Positions 21,885-33,900 of a stretch of DNA of 64,000 nucleotides are shown one piece after another. This stretch comes from Urophycis tenuis (taxonomy: Eukaryota > Chordata > Actinopteri > Gadiformes > Phycidae), in the NCBI GenBank assembly GCA_036785325.1, contig JAXIVH010000013.1, forward strand, positions 11,275,028-11,339,027, written 5' to 3'. Under the pieces are notes generated by a model that worked only from the letters and a program-made list of their open reading frames with translations, was not told the origin of the DNA and made no database searches. Both the position numbers and the translations under genes were made by a program. Each line of letters begins with the position of its first letter. Position 1 is the stretch's first letter.

Positions 21885-23700
21885 TAACCCGGTGTCTATA
21901 GTTAAAACAAATGTTGAGGAAATTTACCATCCAAAAAGGCACTCGACAAGGAGACCCTCTCTCCCCACTCTTATCTGCTATATATATTGAGGTATAGGCA
22001 ATAGGTATAAGAAAAAACGTTTAAGTATTAAAGGAATGAAGATAGGGAAAGAAACACAATCTAGCACTTTATGCAGATGACATAATTATCTATCTAACCT
22101 CGCCAGAAAGTTCAATGCAACACCTACTAGAGGTGATAAAAGAATATGGAACAGTTTCCGGTTATAAAATAAATGAAAATAAATGTGAAGCTTTAAGTAT
22201 TGGAATACAGTTGAATCACTCTTTTAAACAACAATTTACATTCAAATGGGATGCAGAGAATATAAGATATTTAGGTATTTCTATTAGTAAAAAATAGATG
22301 ATTTATATAAAAACAATCACTGCACTCTGGAAAGAAAGATAAGGCAGGATTTAGATAGGTGGAAACTAATACCAGATGGGACATATAGTAGAGTGGAAGC
22401 AATTAAAATGATGATCCTCCCTCAAGTTCTCTTCTTATTTCAAGCACTACCTCTTCGATTATCAGAACATTTCTTTAACACGTGGAATAAAATGTTTGCA
22501 AATTTTATTTGGAATAATAAAAAACAGAGAGTTAAATTCAAATTATTAATGCAACAGAAAGACGAGGGAGGGCTAGGCCTCCCAAATATAAAAAAAAATA
22601 TCACTATGCAATACAAATTGGAACAATAATAAAGTGGATGAAAGGAGACCTAGAAAGAAAGTGGATTAATATAGAAAATGAGTTAGCAACAGGGTCAATA
22701 GGAACATTGCCCTTCTTAAGGAAAGAGAGGCAAAAACAACACCTACATCTATTCTGTATAGGAAATACGGTAATGAACTGGAGACAACTGTGCAAAAAAC
22801 TTCAAATACACAGTGAGAGTGTACTGCTTAGGGAAATGATGCACGATCCGGACTTTATACCAGGGAGAAGTGACAAGATTCTACAATGTTGGGCTGGTAA
22901 GGGACTAGTTACATTCTCAAAATTTCTTAATGAGAATATAATAAACACGTATAACACTATGGTTGCTAGCTATGATCTGGAGCAAAAACACTTTTTAAAT
23001 ATTTACAGGTAAGAAGCTACTTTAAGGAAAATCTAAAAGAAGAAAGCATTGGAAATGAATTATACAATATTTGGTAGAAATACGAAGCAAAAGTAGGACA
23101 AAACATTCAAATATATACAAAATAGTGCAAAAATTAACAATGGAAAAAAATAATGCAAGAGGAAAATGGGAAAATGAACTATCCATTAACATCTCAGAGA
23201 AAGCCTGGAGTGACTCTCTGAAGGACATCTTTAAAAGCACACAGTCAAAACACTGGAGAGAATTCGCCTGGAAAATAAGCCAGAGTTTTTATCACCCCGA
23301 GTATAACTGGAAGGATCTCTCCTGCAGCATGGTCTGGTTGCTGGAGAGGTTGTGGAGAAACCAAAGCAAATCATACACACATATTCTTAACCTGTCCAGC
23401 AATAAAGTGTTTCTGGACAGAGATCGAGAAAGCCACTAAAAACATTCTTGACATTAAGGAATCCCTAACCTTGGAAAATTGGCTGGGTATTAATATGCAA
23501 CATAAGATAAAGGCAAAGGATCGAAAGGTGTTTAATATTCTGCGCCTAACCGCACTGAAGCAGCTGACAAGGCTATGAAAGCAACCAAAAACACCAGAAC
23601 TACATCTGTGGTATAAGACAATAAAAGAAGTATTTGAAATGGATAGGCTCACTTGCATCGCAAATGGTAGAGGGGAAAGATGGAATACAGAATATTTGGG
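21885..23700 (+). mobile_element. L1-type LINE ORF2 remnant, segment 3 of 3
   Basis: Resumes the L1 reading after the hAT block. It includes S-I-K-G, then the active site, readable across a frame change as L-Y-A-D-D near 22070, then Y-G-T-V-S-G-Y-K-I-N-E-N-K, I-R-Y-L-G-I-S, R-V-E-A-I-K-M-M-I-L-P-Q and N-F-I-W-N. The typical L1 C-terminal region runs to about 23700. Several stops and frameshifts break it into pieces (22115-22297, 22393-22629, 22638-23012, 23071-23439). It is the oldest layer of this nest, since two other insertions interrupt it. Confidence 0.8.
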
Positions 23701-23792
23701 GTATGTGGACAAGGTGACAAGGTGACAAGGTGCTCTGAAAGCCTGGTATAGGGCAGACGCTGTGATGCATCCCACACATGCACATACAATGC

Positions 23793-23832
23793 GCACACAC
23801 ACATGCACACAAACACACACACACACACACAT
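23793..23832. repeat. (CA)n microsatellite
   Basis: CA-rich run with atgcaca interruptions at the right end of the L1 remnant. It is preceded near 23710 by three tandem copies of acaaggtg. Confidence 0.8.
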
Positions 23833-25399
23833 GCAAGCACACATACACTTTCATCCCTACAACTGTCTATCCAGTTCCATCTTCTTTATGTAGCGGGTAG
23901 GACGTAGGCAGCATTAATTGCGTCTTGATTGAATCAGGTGGTGGCCGCTTGGCCTTGCACCTTTAAATCCAGCAAACTGGCAGTGTCTGTCATTAGTGTT
24001 TCGCTACACAGACTCTTGGTTCCTTGGACTCTTGGTCGGTTGGACAAGTTGATGTGAGTTCCTCATGCTTAAGTGTATTGTAGCCTCCTTGTGAAAACAT
24101 GGTTGGCATGAATCTGATTTGACTCAGTCTATCGCATTGTTTTGTAGCTTGGCCCGGTCTTTGTGTGATTACTCAGTACCGTGGTTACGTCCAGCTCCTT
24201 GTCTTCACAAGCCCTCGTCGCCTACGAATTGTGTCTGCGTGTTTCAACGAAAATGTAAGTTCTCTGCTTTTACACATGAGCAGCGTTTAGCGTCTTTTTA
24301 TCCTTGGGCACTGGCCGTAATGAACTGTCATTGATTCGCGTTCTGTCTTTATTACAGTCACGTTTACGGGTTAGCGTGTGATCACTGCAAGTTTGCCGAG
24401 TGCTGTTTGTTGTGCTGTGAGTGTAAGTTCACTGGCTTCATTTCTCCCTCACGTGTGTACATCCTTGACACGGAACGCTTGTTCATGTATGTAGCTATTT
24501 TGACTCGCCACGTCTGTATTGTAGTTTGGCCTGGGAAGGTACGAGTAAAAACCAGACGACATAAAGTGATCGCCACGGAATTACAACTAAACAAGCTCCT
24601 GGCTGGACATAGCGGCCTGCGTTCATACAGGTTGGTAATGTAGGCTACTTTAGCACCTTGCCCTGTTCCGACTGCTTATACCCAATTGAAGACCTTTTTG
24701 ACTGAAGTAACTTCCAGTCCATTGATGCACAGGCGGCAAATAAGCATTTCTTTGATTTGACCTGTATAATTACTTATATGATATTGTAGCCGTGTTTTCT
24801 TTGCAGGAGTACCATCATATGCTACCTTGGCCACCTTGGCCACTGTTTTTCCTGTGCCCTGTTTTTAGTATTCAGTCGTGTGTGTGTGTGGGAGGGAGGC
24901 CCACCGTGTTGTCCATCAGTCTCTTGTGTGTGTTGGTGTGTGTTGCTGTATGTTTGTTTCATGTTTGTGTATGCTGTATGTTGTAGCCTATGTAATGTTT
25001 GTATTACATAGGCTAGCAAGGGCAGCAAGCAGCATAGGCTAGGGGTAACAATCTTCTTGTGTGGTCACTGGTTTGTTGAGTAATAATGATTTGCTGTGCG
25101 CGTGACCTGTGATGTGCTCTAGATACTTTGTGTTTGCTTATTGATTCTTGCTGAATTTTGATTTGAATGCTATTTATTCAAACACCTTGATTGCAATTTT
25201 GCACTTTGTTTCCCCCATCCCTGAGTTTGCTGCCCAGAGGCCTCATGTCTAGTTTTTTTATGTGTGTGTTGTGGTACCCCGGCGCCGTAGCATCCCCTTC
25301 TCCCAAATCACCACGAGTCTATGCTTAAGGTAAAGGCGCTCCAAGGCGCATTTATTTAGTCCAACACAAAAAGACGGGCTGACTATCGCCCCGTAGGTT
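23833..25399. other. Unassigned 1.6 kb, possibly an old LTR or untranslated region
   Basis: No long reading frame and no recognised domain. The composition (TG-rich, with a ctttaaatcc TATA-like motif near 23960 and a tgtagcgggtagg start near 23888) recalls the long LTRs of fish gypsy elements. No matching partner, primer site or target duplication was found, so this remains a guess. A small inverted repeat surrounds 24985-25020 (gcctatgtaat / attacataggc). Confidence 0.3.
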
Positions 25400-25589
25400 A
25401 ACTATAACAAAAGACTGGGCTCTGTGAGCCTCGGTTGGTTCTCTCCCGTCCCCTTGGTCCGGATGCTTGGGGAATGGGTCGTCCCGGAAAGGAAACCTGG
25501 ACCGGACTGTCGCCTCTCACTGCAACGACCTGGGAGACCCGAGACATCTTCTCCTTCTTCTTCTTTAGTGTTTTGCATCCGTTCGTTCG

Positions 25590-25725
25590 TTGCATTACCG
25601 CCCCCTTCTGACTGCACACATAAAACATCTAGCTTCTCTTCCCTACTATAAATAAACTGCTTGAAGTCCTGCCCATTTGCTAACAAACTCCTCCCATTCC
25701 ACTGTAAGACCCGAGACATAACTTA
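25590..25725 (-). mobile_element. N-terminal endonuclease fragment of an AP-type LINE
   Basis: The minus strand encodes the start of a LINE endonuclease domain: V-L-Q-W-N-G-R-S-L, then N-G-Q-D-F-K-Q-F-I and L-D-V-L-C-V-Q. Similarity fades at about 25600. The Harbinger element is inserted next to its start codon, so the rest of the upstream sequence would lie beyond 30271. No continuation was recognised there. Confidence 0.55.
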
Positions 25726-25951
25726 AGGCGTGTCCCAATCCACGTACTTCCACGAGTACACTTCCGTTCGTGTACTGTGTGCACTATGTACTTACTGATG
25801 TAGTGCGTGAATTCCGTCTAAGAAGTACCGTCTCAAATGAAGCACTCCCGTTTTGCACTTACCGGAAATGACGATACAAACGTTTTGCCGCGATTTTCAC
25901 ATAAAAAAAAAAACGAGTGGCCACTTTAGCATTCACTAAAGAGAAGACACC

Positions 25952-28423
25952 ATGGATGTCATTTTTATTTCCAAAGTCCGTCGCCTTCAACGCCAGCGCC
26001 AACAAAGAGCCCTACTACTGGCTGCAAATATACTGGTATGTTTATTTACTTTTTATGAATGTAGATTTTGTTGTAGCCGCTGTGGCCCATGGACTAAAAC
26101 TTTATGCCGCATTAGCCTTGCGTCCAACTAGCTAGACGTCTTACATGTCTGTGCTTTAGCTTGATCATCAATTCAACAAGGATCAACATAAATCTTTCCA
26201 TAAATGTTACAACATTAACATATAGGCTACATTTAGTTTCTATAGTGATGCAGAAGTATCCAGTTATATGCATAATTACTATAAGCATAATAAACATGAT
26301 TTAAAATGTACCAATTGGCCCTCACACCAATATTCAGGAGGTAACAGAATAGTTATCATTATAAATATTATACATTACATCTCATTTATAAGATTAGATA
26401 AGATATTCCTTTATTAATCCCCCTTAGGAGAAATTCACAGTGACCAGCAGTACAGGGGATAGATTAGTGCAGTAAGAGACTGGCTAGTCAATAAACAATA
26501 AACAATAAATTAAATGAAATACAAGCTCTTAAGTCAGGTCGGTGAGGAGTGAGAACCTGTATGCATACGTGGTAAGCGTCCTTGATAGCTGGGTTAGTTT
26601 TACAGGTATTCCAGGTACAACATATGAATAGACCTAGAATAACAACGGCTAGGAGACAGTCCAAGGTGTGTGGTGTGGTGTATGTGAATGTGAAGTGTGG
26701 TGTTCAGTCCATTTGTCTGGTGGTGTTGGAGCTTCCTGAGCCTGATGGTTGGTGGGATGAAGGAGAGCCCAAGCACTTTGAGGCTTTGAGGCACTTGGCT
26801 GAGTGAGCATGTGGCTGAACGTGTTCCTGAGTTGCTTCAGTTCGGCATAGTGAGGGTGAGAGGGGTTGTTCCGGGTCGCCAGCAGCTTGAAAGACAATGA
26901 AAGATGACAGATGGACAGTGGTTATCAATGAGATGAACAGACCTAAGATGAAAATGGCTAAAAAACAGTCTGGGGTGTGTGGTGTGGTATACAAATCCAT
27001 TATCTGGTGGTGCTGGCGCTTCCGAGACGTTGGGAGCGGGTGGTTGAGGTATTGTAGAGCCTGATAGCTGATGGGATGAAAGAGCCCCCCCAAGCGCTTT
27101 GAAGCACGTGGCTGAGTGAGCCTATGGCTGAACGTGCTCCTGAGTTGCCTCAGCTCGGCATAGAGAGGGTGAGAGGGGTTGTCCAGGATCGCCTGCAGCT
27201 TTCCCCTCATCCTCCTCTCTGTCACCGCCTCCACAGTCCAGCTTCAACCTCACCACAGAGCTCGCCCTCCTCACCAGCTTGTTCAGCTTACTGGCCCCAC
27301 CACTCCCAATGCCTGCCATGTAGCACATTTGACAATAAAGATACTTGAAAATGAATTAAATAAAACCTTTTTTTCCCCACAGCAACCTCCCAACCCCAGT
27401 CAGTACTGTCAAATGAATGTTACAGTGCCACTCCTGGCACTGTACTTTGATGGGCAGACTGACTTGAGGATAGACTTCCGTCTGTCCAGAGCAGCATTCC
27501 AAGCCCTGCTGGAAGCACTGGGCACCCAGTCAGACCATGGCTGGGGGCCAGTCATTGAGGCACTGGTATTTCTGTTCTGGCTGGCTTGTGGGACCTCATA
27601 TCGTGTGATTGCCAGGGCATTTGACATGCCCCGGTCCACAGTTCACAGGGTGGTCCACAAGACCAGCAAGAACATCCTGTGCCTCCTTCCAACGGTGGTG
27701 AAATTGCCAGCAGAGGAGGACCTCCCTCACCTGGGTGCAGGCTTTGCCCGGCTGGCAGGTTCGGCAGCCTTTACCCGGGTGGTTGGCAGCATTGACGGCT
27801 GCCACATCCGGGTAAAGCCAACATCTGAAGATGCCCCCTGCTACCTCAACAGGAAACTGTTTTATTCAGTCCAGCTCCAGGCATTGGTGGACCACACTGC
27901 CAAATTTATAGATGTTTTTGTCGGTTACCCTGGGTCTGTTCATGACGCCAGGGTACTTAAAAACAGCCCTCTCTACCACCAGCATGCCTACCCTCCACCT
28001 GGTTACTGCATCTTGGGAGATGGGGGCTATCCTTGTCTCAGCCAACCCATAAGCCTGATGACCCCATACAGGCAGCCTCTCCACAACCACCTCCAGGCAC
28101 GCTACAACAGCCACCTGTCAAAGGCGAGGTGTGTTGTGGAGAGGGCTTTTGGGATCCTGAAAACCAGGTGGAGGGCAATTTTCCTGAAGGCGCTTGAGGT
28201 TGATGTGCGGTTCGTGCCGGAGGTCATCGCCTGCTGCACCATCCTCCACAACATCTGCCTCAGCAACGGTGATGTGCTGGAACCGGAAGAGGGCAGAGCA
28301 GAGGACCATCCCGGAGAACCGGCACCAGAACCACCGCAAGCACCTCCAGGCGCCATCTGTGGAGCAAATCAGAGGAGGTTGCTTTCAATGTTATGTCATG
28401 CTCCTGACCATGACTATATTTGA
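25952..28423 (+). CDS. PIF/Harbinger transposase (2 exons)
   Basis: DDE-superfamily nuclease that cuts and pastes the element. Exon 1 is 25952-26035 (28 codons, Arg/Gln-rich, as at Harbinger transposase N-termini) and exon 2 is 27383-28423. The intron is GT-AG, phase 0, and the product is 374 residues. A helix-turn-helix-like region includes S-Y-R-V-I-A-R-A-F-D-M-P-R-S-T-V. The catalytic blocks are V-G-S-I-D-G-C-H-I, V-G-Y-P-G-S-V-H-D-A-R-V with L-G-D-G-G-Y-P, and V-V-E-R-A-F-G-I-L-K. The DDE triad is present and no stop or frameshift was seen. Host domesticated relatives (HARBI1) are alike, but the inverted repeats mark this as a transposon gene. Confidence 0.88.
26393..27350 (-). mobile_element. 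L2-type LINE 3' fragment in the transposase intron
   Basis: The minus strand encodes the extreme C-terminus of a LINE reverse transcriptase (I-L-D-N-P-S-H-P-L-Y, L-R-S-T-F-S-H-R-L). The 3' UTR ends at the left with cctttattaatcccccttag and an agattagataagata tail. A block of about 0.3 kb is tandemly repeated inside it (about 26630-26900 and 26940-27210), so the C-terminal coding stretch appears twice. Confidence 0.75.
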
Positions 28424-28513
28424 ATAAATAATATACTACTATATAATACTTCATTTGTGTCTGAACATTGACTTGAAGTGCTATTGAAGAATCAAAACAA
28501 CAATATGACATGA

Positions 28514-30038
28514 TTATTTATTTATTATTTGTTCTAGAATGGCAAGGAGCCGTTCCTCCCTAGCAGCGGTCTCCCTGTCTCTCCTCTCCTCCCTCTCCCT
28601 CATCTCTCTTAGGAGACGGTCGAACATTCTCTCCTCCCTCTCCGCTGCCTCCCTGAGCCTCCTCTCCTCTCTCTCCGCTTCCTCCGTCACTCTCCTCTCC
28701 TCTCTCTGCTCAGCCTCCACCTGCCACTGACGGAGTTCCTCCTGAGCTGTCTCTTCCTGCTCTTTGAGGGAGGATAGCAGCTCACACACATCCACCCGTC
28801 GCCTTTTTGGGGCGGATGGAGTGACTGCTTCCTCTGGGGTCTCTGGGGTCACCTCAGAGGGGGATGCGACCACCGCCACATCCTGGGAGGATGAGGCAAT
28901 GAGGACACGTGGTGTTATAGATGGCCTGCCCCCAATTGCCTCATCCATTAAACTGTACCACTTCCAAGATGCGGCAGTGGTCTCACCCCCCTCTGTGCTG
29001 ACCCCAGTTTTGGGGCACTTTAGATTCTGTGGAGGGATGACAGCAAAGACAGAAACATAGAAACATTCGAAAGTGGAAAAAATGACAATGCTCATGAAAT
29101 GGCAGTTAACCAACCTTATATTTTTGTTTGAGGTTTTCCCATTTTTTTTTTATGAAGGCTGGGGTCACCTTCCCCTCCATGCCCCTCAAGGCAATGTAGG
29201 TTCTGATGAAAAGAGCAGTATAAAATCACATTGATGTTTAGAAATGCATATACGTGTGTATACAATTCAAATCATTAGTCAAAAGAGGAAATTACTGTAG
29301 CCCCAGCAATACAGAACGGCTTCGTTGGGTTGAAACAGTATTAATGCATGTTGTGTGTGAGGCAAAAACGTGAAATTTCGTTGCAAATATGTACTTACTC
29401 GTATCCACTAACAGCAGCGTTTCGCCTCCCCGTAAACCTGAATGAGTTGGCAGTACGCCACTCAATAAGGGACCTGGTGTCCTCGTCTGACCCTGAACAG
29501 AGCAACACTTGTCAATATCAGACTAGCACAGAAACACAAATTAATTACATGAGGATTTAACACAGTAATGATAATCCATCGTGCATGGACACTACCACCG
29601 CTACCGACTGCCTGATGTGCCGATATTCGCTAGTGTGCGACACGTCGTGTTGTTGACTGAACACAACGCATTACGCTATAGGCACACAGACGAGCACAGA
29701 AACACCAGCCTTTTGAATATACAGACAAAACGATTAACCCGTCATGCATAAACATTAAACAACAACCTTTAGTTGCCTCAGAGAATTTCTAATAGGGCTC
29801 TGGTTGCCTCTACCTAACAGTGGATAGCTGGCGAACATCGTTCGTTCCCGTATTAGCATTCACGTATAAGCATATCAGCACAAACCATTCACAGTCGCTT
29901 ATGACATCTGTCATACATCTGTCTAACAATAAAATGATACATAACGAAAAATAACAACTTTTCAATTGATGTGTAACGTTATATCTTACATTTGAAATTA
30001 GTGGTCTGGGCCAACGGTCCGCAGGTTTCGTCCGCCAT
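28514..30038 (-). CDS. Harbinger Myb/SANT-like DNA-binding protein (4 exons)
   Basis: Second gene of the transposon; in known Harbinger systems this partner binds the element ends and helps bring the transposase to the nucleus. Exons on the minus strand: 30038-29990, 29492-29399, 29202-29115 and 29026-28514. All introns are GT-AG and the frame is continuous over 247 residues. The trihelix/Myb domain spans the first three exons: F-K-W-S-D-E-D-T-R-S-L-I-E-W, then G-M-E-G-K-V-T, then K-K-K-W-E-N-L-K-Q-K-Y-K. Exon 4 has W-K-W-Y-S-L-M-D-E-A-I-G-G-R-P-S, a basic P-K-R-R-R-V stretch like a nuclear signal, and a long Glu/Arg coiled coil at the C-terminus. Its stop lies 90 bases from the transposase stop. 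The gene model was built by eye. Confidence 0.8.
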
Positions 30039-30271
30039 CAGATTTTTTTTTGAAAGTGTTGGTGTTCCCGCCCCTTCCGTTACGTAGACAAAATGGCGAC
30101 CATTGAGGGTGAAGTGTCCAGCGTTGTACACTCAGCTTTTTGACCGTTATGAGTGCACCATCCGGGTACTAGTAGTGTACTGCGTCTTGCCGCAATTGCC
30201 AGTGTGAACGCACTATGTACTCAAAAAGGGAAGTTTAAGTGCGCAAGTACGTGGATTGGGACACGCCATTA

Positions 30272-30988
30272 GTTTTCTACTTTTATACTCACCTGCCGTT
30301 GATCACCTTCCTCCTGGACAGGTGTTTCTCATTATCCTAAGTGGTGCCCCTCTAAAGCGATCCCCAGCGCCCTCTGGGGGGAAAAGGTGGTAAATTCCCT
30401 GCCTGACCTGTCCCCTGGGCTGCCAGGGCCTCTTTGTACGGCCCGGGTTGCCACAGTGTCCAACTCCAAAAGCATAAAATAAACTGTTTGTATTTTGTAC
30501 CATATTCCAGTCCCTCTCTCTCTCCATTTATTTCCCTTTATTGGGATAGCCTGCTTGTTCACATCTAAACCTCAGATTGTTGGTTATCAACCTGTAACTG
30601 GTTTGAAAGGCCCCCTAGGGGTCACATTTATTTTTTTAAACTATTTATTTACTTAGTTATTGATTTTACTCAGTTATTTACCTACCCCTGTGTTTCTGTG
30701 TTTTTGATTTCCGGTTTTATTTTATTTTTCTGTCTTGTCATGTTTTGTTGCTGCTGCTGTTGCTGTTGTGTCCTGAATGTATATGCCTTTGGTGATAAAT
30801 GTTCAAAAAAAGAAAAAAGAAAAAAAAAGAGATATTTATATATAGAGATATTTTACAGGAAATCATCTATCAGTGGTTTCCTGTCTATAATGCTGTCAGT
30901 TGAGTTCACCACTCTGAGAGCAAATCATCCATCTCTCAGTCCATCTGCTTCATTCCTCTATTTGTTTCTCAATTTTCTCATGGTCAAC
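30272..30988. other. Spacer between the Harbinger element and GPCR copy B
   Basis: No gene was recognised. The segment contains a short purine/pyrimidine run (agaaaaaagaaaaaaaagag, near 30812) and a gctgctgctgttgctgttg tract near 30750. The last 100 bases resemble the 5' UTR of copy A (atctctc...tccat...tttgtttctc...tcaacatg) and should be the 5' UTR or proximal promoter of copy B. Confidence 0.45.
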
Positions 30989-33900
30989 ATGTCGGTCAAT
31001 CTCTTGAAATCTACGTTGAGCCCCTCCACAAACGTGCAATCCATGCCGCAGAATATCACAAATCCAGTAGGTGAGTTCATTTAAAAAAAATTATAGAGTC
31101 AGAGGAATCACAATACTTTGGTAATACTTTATACTTCAATTTCAATATCGTAGACAATACAGTACAAGTCCAGAACTATGAATCAACTTGCACATCTTGG
31201 CTTTCAAGACAGTGCACACACATACATTGAAGGAATGAAACTGGAAAAGATTGAATTGAGACTTATTGTTTCTCCATACTCTTTCGAGAGGGAAAGGGAA
31301 GTGGAGTTATATATTGTCTTTCATCTTCAGAATGAAAATAAGTACTTCTTCTTGAGGAATACTCTGACTTTTTGGGTACATTTTTTCCACTCTTTCACCT
31401 ACCCATCGTCAAACAAACACCGGACGGTTCTTATAATCAGCCAGTGCAGCACTAGATTCGACCGAGTTAGTTAGTGTTTGACTGAGTTATCCAAAATCAA
31501 TGAGGTAGATGAGACCGATTAGCCCTGTCAATGATGAAAGGGTAAAAGACACCAATCCAGCTTTTCCAAAGTATATATCATCAAACGAAAAACAAAGTGT
31601 ATTATTGTTTGATGATGTACATACTCTGTTAAAGACAGTCCCTCAAGGATTTTGTCGGCCTTTGTTGTGGCCTAAAATGGCAGCATTTCAAAAAAATTGT
31701 GATGAAAGTTGCGGTGTTTTTTAATGTTTTTGTTGTGATTACATTGCTAGAGGAAGTGAACGTTGCAATAAAAGTTTTGAAAGTTGCAATTTTCCTGTTG
31801 TTAAATGATTAGTTAGTACAGCGATTTTCCCGAGTAATATGTTAAATATGAAGTTATTACTGAAAAAAACATCAATTAAAAGAACAAACACATTAAGAAA
31901 TAATCCTATATATAATCTCACCAACATGGCAAATAAAAGATTACCAGGACTACAAAAATAAAAAGCAAAATAGACTTTACTTATCCAAAGGCACCTGTTG
32001 GTTCAAAAGTTAAAGTGCACAGAAGCTCACAGCACTACATGAAGTTGCCTACAAAATGTTGTAATATAAATGCATCAGAATTCAAATCAGAAATAAAAAC
32101 ATGAGTACTAGTACTGGGTATAGGCAGTTAACCCAGTTAACTGAACACTAAATTAAATAATAATCACAAAATAATAATATGAATGGCTCAGCCTTCACAT
32201 AAGAAAAAAAAACAATCTCAATTCAACAGAACAGAACAGAACCTCACAGAACGATACTGAAGACACCGCAGCAATACAAAATAAAATACCATTTTGGCAA
32301 AATTTGGCATCTATTGATTTCTTGTTTTATGTAAAAAAAATAAAGTAAAGTGCACACAGTCCTTCACTGTAAACACACTTTCAGTAACACTATGTTTTGC
32401 GTTTGCAAAATGCTTGTCAGTGGAAGATTTCTGCTGATGTTCCACCACAGTGTTGCATGCAGTGACTAACTTCCCCTCGCTTTCATGTAGAATGCCAGGA
32501 TACTGCTTTCACAGTCTTTGGTTTCGATTTTGGTTGGCAAGTGTAAAACATTTGACACACACATGCTGAATCTCTTGAGCGTAGTAAACACGGAAGCTAA
32601 GTTGCAAATCGCAACATCGCGAAGGGTCTGAAAAGAGAATGCATTAAATCAAAAATGTCAGTATAACAAGACATTAAATATATTAGAGATATGCTTTGTC
32701 AAAAAGGAATAGTTTGGATATTCATTCCTTTATGGCATGGTGCATTATTCAGTGGAATGAGATTAGACTGTCTGCCATGAATTTAGGGTAACTCCAGCAG
32801 TAACCAGCTGGTGACGGGGGTAGGGAGAATGGTGGCACCCTGCCTACTGGTGGCCTGCTTCATGGTTGGTTTTCCTGTCAACGTTGGCGTGGTTATCGAC
32901 ATCTGCAGGAAGTATAAGAGGTAGGGCTCCACATAAAGGTTTGATATGTACGTTTGATCTGATGATGATTATGAAGATTTAATATCACACAAGAGGGCCC
33001 ACCCTGAGCCTGGTCTGTCCGAGTTTTCTGCCTGTTAAAAGGCTTCCTTGCCACTGTGGCATAATGAAAAGTGTTTGCTCGTGGTGGGAATCTGTTGGGG
33101 ACTTGAATTAAATTCATGACAATTAAAAGTGTATAACTCAGGTTATGGCGGCGTTTAAATGGTGTAGTTCCTTAATGCCTGTTGTTGTCAGTGATGTGTG
33201 ATACACTCTGTTCTAGATACGCCTCTAAAGTGAACCCAAACATCCTGCTGCTGGTGGTGAACCTGGCTGTAGTGGACAGTGTCTCTCTGAGCACCTCACC
33301 CTTTCTTGCCTACTCACTGATCTGGGGCTTCAACTTGGGTGATGCATCCTGCAAAATGCTTTACTTCACAATTGTCTCCTGCCTCTTTATTAGGTATGTT
33401 CATTGTCTTATTAACTCTTTAAAATTGTACATATTGTCGATTTGGGCATGCTATGAACATCGGACACGCATGTGTCTGATGTTCATACTTTGAGATGATT
33501 TCCTTCTTCAACTCCATTGTTGTCCGTGCTAAGTTCCTGTTCATGAGCTCCAGCACTTCCCTCCTCTGGAGGCGAGTCTGGAGTGTGAGTCTCGTACGGT
33601 ATACACTCTGGGACGGAAGTCGTCAAATTTTTTGTTCAAGAAGGGTAAAGGGCATTTAGCAGACGCTTTTGTCCAAAGCAACTTACAATCAGTACATTTG
33701 TGGGACTCTGCATGTGGATAGTTGGAGGAGGGGGATCACAGGGATCGAACCGCCGACAGTACGGTTAGTGGACAACCCACTCTATCCACTCGACTGTTGT
33801 TCGACTTCAGAAGCATTCGAGTACCGAGGTTTCACTGTATATTACTTTTAGTGGTATTAATTAACATTAGTAAATGCATTAATAACTGGCATTAACTAAC

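Larger units (their letters stand above)
25726..30268. mobile_element. Complete PIF/Harbinger DNA transposon
   Basis: The terminal inverted repeats GGCGTGTCCCAATCCACG (left) and its complement (right) match for 23 bases, with weaker subterminal similarity further in. The trinucleotide TTA flanks both ends (25723-25725 and 30269-30271), the usual Harbinger target duplication. The element carries the two genes expected of an autonomous member, arranged convergently: a DDE transposase on the plus strand and a Myb/SANT-like DNA-binding protein on the minus strand. An L2-type LINE fragment (26393-27350) lies inside the transposase intron and does not break the coding sequence. Confidence 0.9.

Noticed and set aside
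23888..25270. Possible solo LTR
   Set aside because: It has a TG start and LTR-like composition, but no CA end with a target duplication and no related LTR in the window.
27179..27382. Extension of the Harbinger transposase upstream of 27383 in the same open frame
   Set aside because: That stretch is antisense LINE sequence and intron. A splice acceptor at 27381-27382 and a matching first exon at 25952 explain the N-terminus better.
28539..28730. Ser/Leu-rich plus-strand frame
   Set aside because: It is the antisense of the Glu/Arg coiled coil of the Harbinger Myb-like gene.
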